From: Bacteroidaceae bacterium | GTDB taxonomy: Bacteria; Bacteroidota; Bacteroidia; Bacteroidales; Bacteroidaceae | Assembly (NCBI GenBank): GCA_017398805.1 | Contig: JAFQEZ010000012.1 | Location: 1 to 36,718 of the forward strand | DNA: 36,718 bases | Direction: 5' to 3' | Shown: positions 23,710 to 33,205 of the stretch, one piece after another | Layout of the letters: the number at the start of each line of letters is the position of its first letter | How positions within the stretch are numbered: position 1 is the stretch's first letter | Program-made: the position numbers and the translations under genes | The notes under the pieces: generated by a model | Seen by the model: the letters and a program-made list of their open reading frames with translations, nothing else | What the model was told of the DNA's origin: nothing | Databases searched by the model: none

Positions 23710-24642
23710 TTACCAATCCCCTCTCAATGCATTAGCCACTGCTGACTGGTATTTCTCAATTGTGGTTGCTTTGAGGATGGGCTTCCTGAGGCGTTTGGGG
23801 AGGGTGGGGAGCAGGTACCCCCAATAGGGTTTCATCTTTGTGAGGAATTGGGTGTTGCCTTGGAGGCGGGGGAAAAGTTGGGCGAACATCTCGTCGTGCA
23901 TTGCCTGAACAAGTTGGCACAGTTCGCTGTCGGTGAGTTCACAGCCCCGGTTGTATTCAATGCCCAAGGCGGGGTTGGCAAGCAAGCCGCGACCTATCAT
24001 TATTCCTTTTAGCGACGGGAACTGCTGTTCAAGGCTTTGTATGTCGCTGAGCGTGGTTACATCACCATTATATATTACAGGGTGCTTGCATGCATCCATA
24101 AATTCTGCAAAGGCTTCTACATCTGCCGCTTTCTTGTACTGTTCTATGCCCAGACGTGGATGCATTGTTATATGTGACAACGGAGCATCATTGAGCATCG
24201 GCATTAGTGCACGCCACTCATCCTTGTTCTCCCAGCCAAGGCGCATCTTCACCGAGAATGTGAAATCCTTGTAACCGGCAGCAGCCTCCAGCAATGCTGC
24301 AACCATGTCGGGGTGGGGCAACAGGCCTGCACCATGTTTCTTGCGCACTTGCAGTGGAAAAGAGCATCCCATGTTTATATCCACCCTATCATAGCCTTCA
24401 TTGGCTATAAGTTCCATAAGAGGATGCATTTCATCGGGTGTGGCTGCTATTATCTGCGGAACAAGGTTCTTCACGCTGTTATTCTTGCGCTCGATGTCGC
24501 GGATATCTTTGCTACGTATCTCGCCATGTTCATAGCGCAGAAAAGGAGTGTAGTAGCAGTCGATGCCACCGAACACACTGCTGTGTACATTACGCCATAC
24601 GGCCTCGGTGAATCCTTGCAGGGGTGCTGAATATATTTTCAT
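23710..24642 (-). CDS. tRNA-dihydrouridine synthase (DusB-like)
   Basis: A 310-residue flavoenzyme that reduces uridine to dihydrouridine in the D-loop of tRNAs with FMN and NADPH. MKIYSAPLQGFTEAVWRN at the N terminus, DINMGCSFPLQVRKKHGAGL with the catalytic Cys, HPRLG...YKKAAD and YNGDVTT...GIMIGRGLLANPAL (FMN phosphate binding) are the family's conserved blocks. The start at 24642 is chosen because MKIYSAPLQGFTEA is the usual N terminus; an upstream in-frame Met (MINPTVISD) lies in the leader, and the promoter box at 24702-24709 excludes the longest version. The promoter is divergent from that of the Sel1 gene. Confidence 0.93.
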   Translation of the reverse strand: MKIYSAPLQGFTEAVWRNVHSSVFGGIDCYYTPFLRYEHGEIRSKDIRDIERKNNSVKNLVPQIIAATPDEMHPLMELIANEGYDRVDINMGCSFPLQVRKKHGAGLLPHPDMVAALLEAAAGYKDFTFSVKMRLGWENKDEWRALMPMLNDAPLSHITMHPRLGIEQYKKAADVEAFAEFMDACKHPVIYNGDVTTLSDIQSLEQQFPSLKGIMIGRGLLANPALGIEYNRGCELTDSELCQLVQAMHDEMFAQLFPRLQGNTQFLTKMKPYWGYLLPTLPKRLRKPILKATTIEKYQSAVANALRGDW

Positions 24643-24701
24643 TTCAAGAAACTGTTTATCTGAAATAACCGTCGGATTTATCATTTTTGAGTGATAGAAC
24701 G

Positions 24702-24709
24702 CAAATATA
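24702..24709 (-). promoter_or_regulatory. Candidate -7 box (TATATTTG) of the dus gene
   Basis: TATATTTG on the minus strand matches TAnnTTTG. It is 11 bases from the plus-strand box of the Sel1 gene (24721-24728), so the two promoters run back to back and their polymerases would interfere. Confidence 0.6.
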
Positions 24710-24720
24710 CATTTTTTTAT

Positions 24721-24728
24721 TAAATTTG
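24721..24728 (+). promoter_or_regulatory. Candidate -7 box (TAAATTTG) of the Sel1-repeat gene
   Basis: TAAATTTG fits the consensus and gives a leader of about 65 bases to ATG 24798. The -33 element is not clear. Confidence 0.55.
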
Positions 24729-24797
24729 CGAATAGATGTGAATCACCACACGTGGTGTTTAACAAAACAATGTAAGACGACAAAAACAACAACTGAT

Positions 24798-27347
24798 ATG
24801 AAAAGATTATTATTTACGCTTATTTCCTGCACTCTGTTTGCCGGTGCGGCATTGGCACAAAGTGCAATGGAAAAGGCCGATTCATTGTACGAATGCGGCA
24901 ACTACGAAGAGGCAATCAAGCTATTCAGACAGTGTGCCGAGGATGGTGACAGTATTGCATATAACCGCTTGGGATATATGTATGCACACGGGAAAGGTGT
25001 TGATGTAGATGAAAAGGAATCTTTCAGGCTCTGTATGATTTCGGCCAAGATGGGCTATCCTAAAGCACAAGCCAATGTGGCTGCTTCATATGCCGAAGGA
25101 ATTGGAGTGGAAGCTGATAGGGAGAAAGCAATCGAGTGGTATACAAAGGCCCTTGACAATGGATTCGACGAGGCCATGATAGGTTTGGGAATTATATATC
25201 TGAGCAGAGAAAGCAAAGAAGATATTGAAAAAGGTATAGCTTATCTGGTGCAATGCGCAGAACAAGGTAATGCCGATGCAATGCACATCCTTGCAACGGT
25301 ATATGAAGGGACTACCGATGTGGAGATTGATAAGGATATTGAAAAGGCTATCCAATGGTACACGGTAGCAGCAGAAAAAGGACATGCAGATTCACAGATA
25401 AACCTGGCCATAATGTACTTGAGAGGCGAACATCTGCCTGTGGATTACGATAAGGCATTCGAACTTCTGTCGGGTGCGGCTGAACAAGGCAATGATGATG
25501 CATTATATTACCTTGGCCTGATACATGAGGACGAAATAAGCGGAAGAATGGATATTGAAAAGGCGCTTGAGTATTATACAGCAGCTGCTGAGCAGGGAGA
25601 GACGAGGGCTATGATGAATATCGGACGCTTGTACGAATCGGGAGATTTAGGCGAACCGGATTTTCTAAAAGCATTGGAATACTACACTGCTGCAGCAAAG
25701 AATGGACATACCGGAGCACAACTTCTTTTGGGAATCACTTACATTAAAGGCGAAGATGTGATAAAGAACCCCGAAGAGGCCTTGAAATGGTTCAACATGG
25801 CTGCAGAAGCTGGTGATACCGATGCTATGAACCAACTTGCATTGATGTATATTGAGGGAGCATACGTAGCAGAAGATTTCAAGAAAGCCAACGAGTTATT
25901 GAACAAAGCGGCTCTGCTCGGGAATAATGATTCATACAAATTGCTGGGCTACATAAACGAAAATGGATATTCAGGAGAGGTAAACCTTGCCAAAGCCGAG
26001 ACATACTACAGAATGGCAGCGCAAGACGGTACTGTAGCGTCACAGATGAATCTGGCTCGAGTGTTATTGAACGAGTCATACAGTGAGAAGAACCCCGAAG
26101 AGGCCTTGAGGTGGTTAGAGGCGGCTGCAGAGCAGGGGAGTGCAGAGGCTATGAAGGAGATTGCGTTGCTTTATCTAATGGGAGACTATTTTCCTACGGA
26201 CTTTGAGAAGGGATTCAAGTTGCTGAAAACTGCTTCGGAACTGGGAAATGAAGATGCTACTTACCATCTTGGAATAATGTATGAATATGGTGAAGTAGGG
26301 GAGCCGGACATTGCCAAGGCTATGGAGTGTTACAGAAAAATAGCAGAAACCGGCAATGTGGCAGCACAGATAAAAATGGGCAAACTGTACATACAAGGGG
26401 ATGAAGATGTCATGAACATTCCAGAGGCCTTGAATTGGTTCAACAAGGCTGCAGAACAGGGTGACAGTGATGCAATGCTTTACATAGCAACAATCTATGC
26501 ATTCCCTGAATGGGAAGGCGCCAACGACTCTTTGGCAATTGAGTGGTACAGCAAGGCTGCTGAAAACGGAAATCTCAAAGCAATGCAAATAATCGCAGAT
26601 TGCTATTACAATGGTACGGGTGTTGAACAGGACACAGATAAAGCTCTTGAAATTTACAAGCAAGCAGCAACGGCAGGAGACGGGGATGCCAGCCTTGCAT
26701 TGTTCACACATTATCTTGAGACCGACATGGAGGATGCGGTACATTGGCTTGAGTATGGTGCAAACGCAGAGCATCCGAAATCAATGTTCGTAATGGGAGC
26801 ATTCTACCTCCAGTTACAACCTGATTACGAAAAGGCTATCTATTGGCTCCAAAAGGCATCTGATGCCGACTATCCCGATGCAACCCGTGTATTGGCCGAT
26901 TGTTATATCGATGGCATAGGAGTTGAAGAAGACACCGATAAAGCACTGGAACTGTATTCCGATGCAATATTAGCAGGTGATGCAGATGCGGCATTCAAAG
27001 TGGCATTGCTTTATATCAATGGTGAAAAGGTTGAAAAGAACACAGAAAAGGGCATTGAGTTGTTGACAATATTGGCTGAGAACGACCACTTGGATTCACA
27101 ATACCTTTTGGGGGCGTTACATATCTTTGATGATAGTATAGAGCAGGATTTTACAGTTGGTATACAATGGCTGAAAAAAGCTGCAGAGAATGGTCATGTT
27201 GAGGCAATGGTTGCCCTTGGTCATTGTTATGAGGATGGTCTGGGGGTACTCAAGAACTCCAATGATGCAATTTTCTGGTATAGGAAAGCAAGCAACTTAG
27301 GCAGCGAAGAGGCAGCCGAAAAACTGGATTCTTTAGAAGAATATTAA
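24798..27347 (+). CDS. Long Sel1-like-repeat (SLR/TPR) secreted protein
   Basis: An 849-residue protein with a signal peptide (1-20, MKRLLFTLISCTLFAGAALA) followed almost entirely by Sel1-like repeats of about 36 residues (more than 20), each with the pattern A-x2-G-x(2)-x-A-x-x-x-L-G-x-x-Y, for example AAEQGNDDALYYLGLIHE. Such superhelical arrays mediate protein-protein interactions in the periplasm or at the surface. A higher-order repeat of four units (about 144 residues) is visible: blocks beginning NPEEALKWF, NPEEALRWL and IPEALNWF follow each other with the same loop sequences (AM..ALMYI-G...DF-K), a sign of segmental duplication. The start ATG 24798 gives a proper signal peptide. The partner proteins are unknown. 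Confidence 0.93.
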   Translation: MKRLLFTLISCTLFAGAALAQSAMEKADSLYECGNYEEAIKLFRQCAEDGDSIAYNRLGYMYAHGKGVDVDEKESFRLCMISAKMGYPKAQANVAASYAEGIGVEADREKAIEWYTKALDNGFDEAMIGLGIIYLSRESKEDIEKGIAYLVQCAEQGNADAMHILATVYEGTTDVEIDKDIEKAIQWYTVAAEKGHADSQINLAIMYLRGEHLPVDYDKAFELLSGAAEQGNDDALYYLGLIHEDEISGRMDIEKALEYYTAAAEQGETRAMMNIGRLYESGDLGEPDFLKALEYYTAAAKNGHTGAQLLLGITYIKGEDVIKNPEEALKWFNMAAEAGDTDAMNQLALMYIEGAYVAEDFKKANELLNKAALLGNNDSYKLLGYINENGYSGEVNLAKAETYYRMAAQDGTVASQMNLARVLLNESYSEKNPEEALRWLEAAAEQGSAEAMKEIALLYLMGDYFPTDFEKGFKLLKTASELGNEDATYHLGIMYEYGEVGEPDIAKAMECYRKIAETGNVAAQIKMGKLYIQGDEDVMNIPEALNWFNKAAEQGDSDAMLYIATIYAFPEWEGANDSLAIEWYSKAAENGNLKAMQIIADCYYNGTGVEQDTDKALEIYKQAATAGDGDASLALFTHYLETDMEDAVHWLEYGANAEHPKSMFVMGAFYLQLQPDYEKAIYWLQKASDADYPDATRVLADCYIDGIGVEEDTDKALELYSDAILAGDADAAFKVALLYINGEKVEKNTEKGIELLTILAENDHLDSQYLLGALHIFDDSIEQDFTVGIQWLKKAAENGHVEAMVALGHCYEDGLGVLKNSNDAIFWYRKASNLGSEEAAEKLDSLEEY

Positions 27348-27354
27348 ATCAAAT

Positions 27355-27565
27355 GGGGGTGACCAAAAAGCAAATTTGGTACCCTAAATTTGGCAACACT
27401 CGTTGTAAAATAGCAAAGTAAACTTTGCATTTAACTCGTTTGCATAAATTTCAAGCATATGCATATATTTCAGCAATGTTGAATGATCGTGTTTCTTACG
27501 CATAAAATAAACCCCAAAGTTTGATCAAACTTTGGGGTTTACTTCATTTTGGGTCACCCTTTTTT
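27355..27565. repeat. Composite inverted-repeat element with split terminator arms
   Basis: GGGTGAC (27357-27363) and GTCACCC (27553-27559, then six T) can pair across about 190 bases; the same arms lie only six bases apart at 36551-36570. Between them are a CAAATTT/AAATTTG stem near 27371-27390, a block (27403-27455) related to 36613-36661 in the opposite orientation, and a perfect palindrome (27508-27541). It is not coding. It follows the Sel1 gene stop at 27347 by seven bases. Confidence 0.65.
27508..27541. terminator. Perfect 34-bp palindrome, likely terminator
   Basis: TAAACCCCAAAGTTTGA is followed directly by its reverse complement, so it forms a 17-bp hairpin with practically no loop, or a cruciform. 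The next bases, CTTCATTTT, are T-rich. Likely acts as a transcription stop downstream of the Sel1 gene. Confidence 0.65.
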
Positions 27566-27608
27566 AATTAACTGAAATGTAAAATGTAAAGACTGAAAGC
27601 AGTTTTAC

Positions 27609-27643
27609 TTGTCATTCCGACAGAGCAAAGCGACGAGGAATCT
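27609..27643 (+). repeat. GTCATTCCGA...GAGGAATC dispersed repeat copy
   Basis: CTTGTCATTCCGACAGAGC then AAAGCGACGAGGAATCTT is a relative of the copies at 7769-7957. It is non-coding. Confidence 0.7.
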
Positions 27644-27751
27644 TCAAACTTATATTAAACATAAGACACAAACGGTGAATACCTCCGAAAATCCAAAAAT
27701 CCCGTCAATCTACAGGAAAGAGTGCAAATTTCAAACTTATATTAAACATAA
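27643..27751 (+). repeat. 22-bp direct repeat flanking 65 bp
   Basis: An identical 22-base sequence, starting TTCAAACTTATATTAA and ending CATAA, occurs at 27643-27664 and 27730-27751. Function is unknown. The rest of the gap up to the aminotransferase promoter (27752-27909) is AT-rich without visible features. Confidence 0.8.
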
Positions 27752-27909
27752 TATTTATTATCATGCGTAAGTATTGTAATAATAGAATAGTGTGTTTTAA
27801 GGAGATTTGGCAATATTTGAGCATTTCTAAAATTAGAACAAAATCGAAAACTTCATTGGTACTTCTGCAATTAACCATACAAATAAAAAGATATTGCAAT
27901 AATTTTTAA

Positions 27910-27917
27910 TAAATTTG
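27910..27917 (+). promoter_or_regulatory. Candidate -7 box (TAAATTTG) of the aminotransferase gene
   Basis: TAAATTTG matches the consensus, 27 bases ahead of ATG 27945. It lies at the edge of the longer frame starting at TTG 27915 and so supports the downstream start. Confidence 0.6.
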
Positions 27918-27944
27918 CAACCGCAAAATAAAAACGAAAGAATT

Positions 27945-29147
27945 ATGCCTGAATTATCAGAAAGAGCTGTTCTGATGCCTTCGTCACCGATACGTAAATT
28001 AGCGCCCTTTGCAAATGCAGCAAAAGCCCGCGGTGTCAAGGTATATCATCTCAATATTGGACAACCGGACTTGAACTCTCCGGAGGTTGCCCTTGAAGCT
28101 ATAAAGAAATTTGACCAGAAGATTCTCGAATATAGTCCCAGTGACGGTTTTCTATCTCTTCGTGAGAAACTCGTCGGATATTATGATCAGTATCAGATTA
28201 AATTGAAACCGGATGACATCATAGTCACCTCGGGCGGTTCAGAGGCTGTGCTTTTTGCATTCCTCACATGTCTTAATCCAGGTGACGAGATTATTGTTCC
28301 GGAGCCGGCATATGCCAACTATATGGCATTTGCAATTTCGGCCGGTGCTGTAATACGTCCCATAAGGTCATCAATAGACGAATCATTCGCATTGCCGCCA
28401 ATGGAGCGTTTCGAGGAACTTATCAATGAGCGTACACGCGGTATCCTCATCTGCAACCCGAATAACCCGACCGGTTATCTATATACACGTAATGAGATGA
28501 ACCGTATACGTGACCTTGTAAAGAAGCATAACCTCTACCTTTTCTCGGATGAGGTTTATCGTGAGTTCATTTATACGGGGTCACCATACATCTCGGCTTG
28601 CCACCTCGAAGGCATTGAGGAGAATGTTGTGCTTATTGATTCTGTATCAAAGCGTTACTCGGAATGCGGCATCAGAATCGGTGCGCTTATAACCAAGAAC
28701 AAGGCTGTGCGTCAAGCTGTTATGAAGTTCTGCCAGGCACGTCTTAGCCCTCCCTTGTTGGGCCAGGTTGTTGCCGAGGCTTCTATCGAGGCACCACGTT
28801 CATATGCAATAAATACATATGAGCAGTATATCGAACGCCGTAACTGCCTCGTCGACGAACTCAATAAATTGCCCGGGGTCTACTCCCCTATTCCTATGGG
28901 TGCTTTCTACACAGTTGCGCGCTTGCCGATTGATGACAGCGACAAATTCTGTGAATGGTGTCTGACTGATTTCGAGTACGAAGGTGAGACTATTATGATG
29001 GCTCCGGCATCTGGTTTCTACAGCGAAGAGGGTTACGGAAAGAATGAGGTACGTATTGCGTATGCAATTGACAAGGCCGACTTGAAACGTGCAATATTCC
29101 TGCTTGGAAAGGCTCTTGAGCAATACCCTGGCAGAGTGGCCCTCTAA
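27945..29147 (+). CDS. Class I/II PLP-dependent aminotransferase (aspartate-aminotransferase-like)
   Basis: A 400-residue fold-type I enzyme. NPNNPTG (171-177), Asp202 of SDEVYREF (pairs with the PLP pyridine nitrogen), Lys236 in SVSKRYS (the Schiff-base lysine) and Arg244 (phosphate binding) are in place; a C-terminal VRIAYA contains the substrate-carboxylate arginine. It transfers an amino group between an amino acid and 2-oxoglutarate or oxaloacetate. The subgroup (aspartate, alanine or aromatic) cannot be fixed by eye. It is cytosolic and dimeric. The ATG 27945 (MPELSERAVLMPSSPIRKLAPF) is the usual family start. It converges on the TPR gene and shares a bidirectional terminator. Confidence 0.93.
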   Translation: MPELSERAVLMPSSPIRKLAPFANAAKARGVKVYHLNIGQPDLNSPEVALEAIKKFDQKILEYSPSDGFLSLREKLVGYYDQYQIKLKPDDIIVTSGGSEAVLFAFLTCLNPGDEIIVPEPAYANYMAFAISAGAVIRPIRSSIDESFALPPMERFEELINERTRGILICNPNNPTGYLYTRNEMNRIRDLVKKHNLYLFSDEVYREFIYTGSPYISACHLEGIEENVVLIDSVSKRYSECGIRIGALITKNKAVRQAVMKFCQARLSPPLLGQVVAEASIEAPRSYAINTYEQYIERRNCLVDELNKLPGVYSPIPMGAFYTVARLPIDDSDKFCEWCLTDFEYEGETIMMAPASGFYSEEGYGKNEVRIAYAIDKADLKRAIFLLGKALEQYPGRVAL

Positions 29148-29190
29148 TTGATTGTCGATCCGATTTAAATTCACAAAAGTTATTATAATA

Positions 29191-29218
29191 AAAAATACCG
29201 CCGACCGGCGGTATTTTT
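29191..29218. terminator. Bidirectional terminator between the aminotransferase and TPR genes
   Basis: AAAAATACCGCC (29191-29202) pairs with GGCGGTATTTTT (29207-29218) around the loop GACC. It has A on one side and T on the other, so it stops transcription from both convergent genes. Confidence 0.92.
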
Positions 29219-29242
29219 TATTGTTGAAAGATTCTCATTTGA

Positions 29243-30523
29243 TTACTCCATTTCTCCGTAAAGTGACTCCTGAAGTTTCATGAGTTCCTTATACTGACTC
29301 TCCATATTGAGGTTATAGTAGCAGTTTGTAAGGTTTACCAACCACAGATCGTGTTCCTCGGAAGCTATTTCGCGAAGCTTCTCAAGATGAGGCAAAGCAC
29401 TTCTGAAGAAACCGTCAAGAATCTTGTTGTCTTCGGCTGTCTTTCTTTTGTTGTTGATATTGGTTGAAGATTGTTCTTGGTTATACTTCTGAGCCTTACG
29501 CATGTAGCAGCTTGAAATGTTTGAAAGGGCATTCTTGTAGTTAGGATCTACCTCAAGAGTCTTCTCGTACCACTTGATGGCTGTATCATAGTCCTCTTTC
29601 TGTCCGGCAATATAACCTTTCAAATAAACGAAGAGAGGATTTGACGGATCTGATGCAATCAGGTTATCTGCCAACTTGTCAAGTTCCTCGCTCTTGTTGT
29701 TGCTGTCATAGTAGTAGATAAGAGACTGGCTATAGTAGATATCATCGGGGAATTTTGTAAGACCCTCCTTGCAGATATCCAACCATGCAATTGTGTCGCC
29801 CTTCTGGTTTACGGCATCAGCTTTGAAACGGAATGCATCTTTTGCATAGTCCGGGTGTTGCATGGCACCGTCAACATTTGCAAGTACCTTGTCGTAATCC
29901 TTAAGCTGCATACCGCAAAGTGACCTGTAATATGATGCCAATGGTACATTGGTTGTATCCTTACCTATGACATTTGCTTTATACAACTTGTCTGATGCAT
30001 CGTTGAACATACCGAAAAGATCGTATGCTTTTTCAAATTCTGATGCATTGTAATAGTATGCACCTGCATTGAAGAACTGAGTGAACTGTGTTGCAAGTGT
30101 TGTGGTGATAAACTCTGTGTGCTTTGGCTTAACACGTCCCTTCTCATCCGGTGCATTATCATACTTCTCGAGTGTGGCAATATCCTTACCCAACTCATAA
30201 ACATATGTGTAGAGCATCGATTCGTTGAAGTTTGCACCCTCGGCACGCTTGCGGTTCTCGTTGTTGATGACACCATTCTTGGCAGAAACACTTACAAACC
30301 ATACATATGGATCGGTATTTACAAGCGGATTGGCAATTGCAGGCTTAATGGCATTGGCAACACCGATAGGGTCAACAGAAATCTTGGCCTCGGCATCAAT
30401 AACCATGTTCATCAAAGCCTTCTTCTGCTTTTTCTGCTCTTTAATCTGTTCCTTAGTCAAAACCTGACCGATAGCAAATGAACTAAAAAGAACAAATGCT
30501 AATGATAATACTAACTTTTTCAT
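29243..30523 (-). CDS. TPR-repeat secreted protein downstream of gyrA
   Basis: A 426-residue protein with a signal peptide (1-20, MKKLVLSLAFVLFSSFAIGQ) and several TPR units, clearest near 160-185 (AGAYYYNASEFEKAYDLFGM) and 295-335 (YLKGYIAGQKEDYDTAIKWYEKTLEVDPNYKNALSNIS). Such periplasmic scaffolds are frequent in Bacteroidales; the ligand is unknown. The start is ATG 30523: the two residues before it in the longer frame would need a TTG start. The gene follows gyrA by 23 bases, so it probably shares the gyrA transcript. It ends at the bidirectional terminator at 29191-29218. Confidence 0.9.
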   Translation of the reverse strand: MKKLVLSLAFVLFSSFAIGQVLTKEQIKEQKKQKKALMNMVIDAEAKISVDPIGVANAIKPAIANPLVNTDPYVWFVSVSAKNGVINNENRKRAEGANFNESMLYTYVYELGKDIATLEKYDNAPDEKGRVKPKHTEFITTTLATQFTQFFNAGAYYYNASEFEKAYDLFGMFNDASDKLYKANVIGKDTTNVPLASYYRSLCGMQLKDYDKVLANVDGAMQHPDYAKDAFRFKADAVNQKGDTIAWLDICKEGLTKFPDDIYYSQSLIYYYDSNNKSEELDKLADNLIASDPSNPLFVYLKGYIAGQKEDYDTAIKWYEKTLEVDPNYKNALSNISSCYMRKAQKYNQEQSSTNINNKRKTAEDNKILDGFFRSALPHLEKLREIASEEHDLWLVNLTNCYYNLNMESQYKELMKLQESLYGEME

Positions 30524-30546
30524 ATTCAAATTGTTTAAAGTTGTTG

Positions 30547-33081
30547 TTATTCTTTGTTACTGTTTTCGGTAATCTCCTGCACCTCAGTCTGTCCTTCAGT
30601 CTGGAGTTCCTCTGCAGGAATTTCCTCTTCAACTTCACGTGTTACCTTACATACAGAACCGATGCAATCATTCTTCTTGCCAAGGTTGATTATACGTACA
30701 CCCTGTGTCGCACGGCCCTGAACCGGAATCTGGTCAACAGATGTGCGGATAGTGATACCCGACTTGTTGATGATCATGAGGTCATTCTCGTTGTTTACGT
30801 CCATGATAGCGACAAGGTTACCGGTCTTCTCTGTAACCTGAAGTGTCTTGACGCCCTTACAGCCACGGCTTACGGTAGGATAATCACCTGTTGCGGAACG
30901 CTTGCCGTAACCTTGCTCCGAAAGTACAAGCAGGCTGTGTTCTGTTTCGTCGTTCTTAGGAAGTACAACCATGCCTACAACCTCATCGTCATCGGCAATG
31001 TCCATACCCTTGACGCCGGTTGCAGTACGGCCCATGGCGCGTACTGTGCTCTCGTTGAAACGTACGGCCTTACCGCCACGATTAGCCAATATGATATCAC
31101 TATCGCCATCGGTGAGTGCAACTGAAATCACGCGGTCATCCTCACGTATGGTAATTGCAATTATACCGTTTGTACGTGGACGTGAGTACTGTTCGAGACT
31201 TGTCTTCTTGATGATACCGTTCTTTGTACAAAAGACAATATTGTGACTCTCGATGAAGTTTTTGTCGGCAAGAGTCTTCACGCGCACGAATGCATTGACT
31301 GCATCATCGGCATCTATGTTGAGCATATTCTGTATAGCACGTCCCTTGGAGTTCTTGTTACCCTCGGGAATCTCATATACCTTGAGCCAATAGCACTTGC
31401 CTCGCTGTGTAAAGAAGAGCATGGTATTGTGCATGGTTGCGGTATATATGTACTCTATAAAGTCGCTGTCACGTGTATCGCTTCCCTTTGAACCTATACC
31501 GCCACGGTTCTGGCTACGGTATTCGGTAAGCGGCGTACGCTTGATGTAACCCATGTGCGAGATTGTGATGACCATCTCATCGTCGGCATAGAAATCCTCA
31601 GGGTTGAAATCGCTTGATGCACTGTAGTCAATCTTGCAACGGCGCTCGTCGCCATACTTCTCCTTGATTTCTATAAGCTCATCCTTGATGACCTGCTTGC
31701 AAAGTTCGTCATCGGTAAGGATTGCCTTGTAGTATTCGATCTTGCGCATGAGTTCCTCGTACTCGGCATGGAGTTTATCCTGCTGTATTCCGGTGAGCTG
31801 TGCAAGACGCATCTCAACGATGGCTGCGGCCTGGATCTCTGTAAGATCGAAACGCTCCATGAGGGCTGCCCTTGCATCAGCAGGAGACTTGGCAGCCTTT
31901 ATAAGACGTACGACCTCGTCGATATTGTCCGAAGCAATGATGAGTCCCTCTACAATGTGTGCACGCTCCTCGGCCTTGCGGAGCTCGTACTGGGTACGGC
32001 GGATTACAACATCATGACGGTGATCCACGAAACAGCCGATACACTCCTTGAGTGAAAGCAGTTTCGGACGTCCGCCGACAAGCGCAATACAGTTCACGCT
32101 GAACGATGTCTGCAGAGAACTCATCTTGTAGAGCTTGTTCAAGATGACATTTGCATTTGCATCACGCTTTACATCGATAACGATGCGCATACCGGACTGG
32201 TCGGACTCATCATTGATATTGGAAATACCCTCGATCTTCTTCTCGTTGACCATTGAGGCAATGTCCTTGATGAGTTCCTCCTTGTTCACGTTATACGGAA
32301 TTGCAGTCACAACAATCTTGTCGTGCTGTGCACCGGACTCTATCTCGGCTACTGCGCGCATGATTACACGGCCACGGCCGGTCTCATATGCCTCTCGAAC
32401 TCCATTGAGTCCGAAGATGTCGCAACCTGTAGGGAAGTCGGGAGCCTTCACATACTGCATCAGTCCATCTGTATCAATCTCAGGATTGTCGATATATGCC
32501 ACACAGGCATCGAGCACCTCGTTGAGGTTGTGTGTCGGGATATTGGTAGCCATACCTACAGCAATACCTGATGAACCGTTCACAAGAAGGTTAGGGATAC
32601 GTGTAGGCATAACAGTAGGCTCTACAAACTCGTCGTTGTAGTTCGGTTGGAAGTCTACAGTCTCCTTGTAGAGGTCCTGTGCAAGTTCCTCACCAATCTT
32701 GTGAAGGCGTGCCTCGGTGTAACGCATCGCAGCCGGCGAGTCGCCGTCAATGGAACCGAAGTTACCCTGGCCGTCAATCAGAGGATAGCGCATAACCCAA
32801 TCCTGGGCCATACGTACAAGTGCACCGTACACCGATGAGTCACCATGTGGGTGATACTTACCGAGTACATCACCGACCGTACGTGCCGATTTCTTGTATG
32901 GTTTGTCCGAAGTGTTTCCCAACTCCATCATACCGTAGATAATACGGCGATGAACAGGCTTCAAACCGTCTCGAACATCGGGTAATGCACGCGCCACAAT
33001 TACCGACATTGAGTAGTCAATATAAGAGGAACGCATCTCCTCTTCTACATTGACCTTAATAATTCTGTCGTTCTCAATCAT
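30547..33081 (-). CDS. gyrA: DNA gyrase subunit A
   Basis: An 844-residue type IIA topoisomerase subunit that makes the double-strand break during negative supercoiling. The N-terminal WHD/tower/coiled-coil part contains [19 protein letters not shown] (77-95) and the catalytic Tyr121 of AMRYTEARL. The C-terminal beta-pinwheel includes the GyrA-box-like [10 protein letters not shown], and the last about 25 residues are an acidic tail. In the quinolone-resistance region Ser82, Ser83 and Gly86 are present, as in susceptible Bacteroides, so no resistance mutation is apparent. Length is typical. A TPR-repeat gene follows 23 bases downstream. A palindrome sits in the predicted promoter spacer. Confidence 0.98.
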   Translation of the reverse strand: MIENDRIIKVNVEEEMRSSYIDYSMSVIVARALPDVRDGLKPVHRRIIYGMMELGNTSDKPYKKSARTVGDVLGKYHPHGDSSVYGALVRMAQDWVMRYPLIDGQGNFGSIDGDSPAAMRYTEARLHKIGEELAQDLYKETVDFQPNYNDEFVEPTVMPTRIPNLLVNGSSGIAVGMATNIPTHNLNEVLDACVAYIDNPEIDTDGLMQYVKAPDFPTGCDIFGLNGVREAYETGRGRVIMRAVAEIESGAQHDKIVVTAIPYNVNKEELIKDIASMVNEKKIEGISNINDESDQSGMRIVIDVKRDANANVILNKLYKMSSLQTSFSVNCIALVGGRPKLLSLKECIGCFVDHRHDVVIRRTQYELRKAEERAHIVEGLIIASDNIDEVVRLIKAAKSPADARAALMERFDLTEIQAAAIVEMRLAQLTGIQQDKLHAEYEELMRKIEYYKAILTDDELCKQVIKDELIEIKEKYGDERRCKIDYSASSDFNPEDFYADDEMVITISHMGYIKRTPLTEYRSQNRGGIGSKGSDTRDSDFIEYIYTATMHNTMLFFTQRGKCYWLKVYEIPEGNKNSKGRAIQNMLNIDADDAVNAFVRVKTLADKNFIESHNIVFCTKNGIIKKTSLEQYSRPRTNGIIAITIREDDRVISVALTDGDSDIILANRGGKAVRFNESTVRAMGRTATGVKGMDIADDDEVVGMVVLPKNDETEHSLLVLSEQGYGKRSATGDYPTVSRGCKGVKTLQVTEKTGNLVAIMDVNNENDLMIINKSGITIRTSVDQIPVQGRATQGVRIINLGKKNDCIGSVCKVTREVEEEIPAEELQTEGQTEVQEITENSNKE

Positions 33082-33145
33082 CTAAACAAATATTATAAAT
33101 TAAAATTAGTTTACTCTTTATATACCTTATTTATATAAAACATTG

Positions 33146-33179
33146 CTAAATTACTGAATTCCGACGGAATCTGCAAAAA
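33146..33179 (-). promoter_or_regulatory. Candidate gyrA promoter with palindromic spacer
   Basis: On the minus strand TTTTTG (33174-33179), a 20-base spacer and TAATTTAG (33146-33153, one mismatch to TAnnTTTG). A near-perfect palindrome ATTCCG-A-CGGAAT (33158-33170) fills the spacer and could be an operator. The leader to ATG 33081 is about 60 bases. Confidence 0.45.
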
Positions 33180-33205
33180 TTTTAAATATTATTAAGCCCT
33201 ACAAG

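Noticed and set aside
32800..32860. Quinolone-resistance mutation in gyrA
   Set aside because: Ser82 and Ser83 are present and Gly86 is usual in this order.
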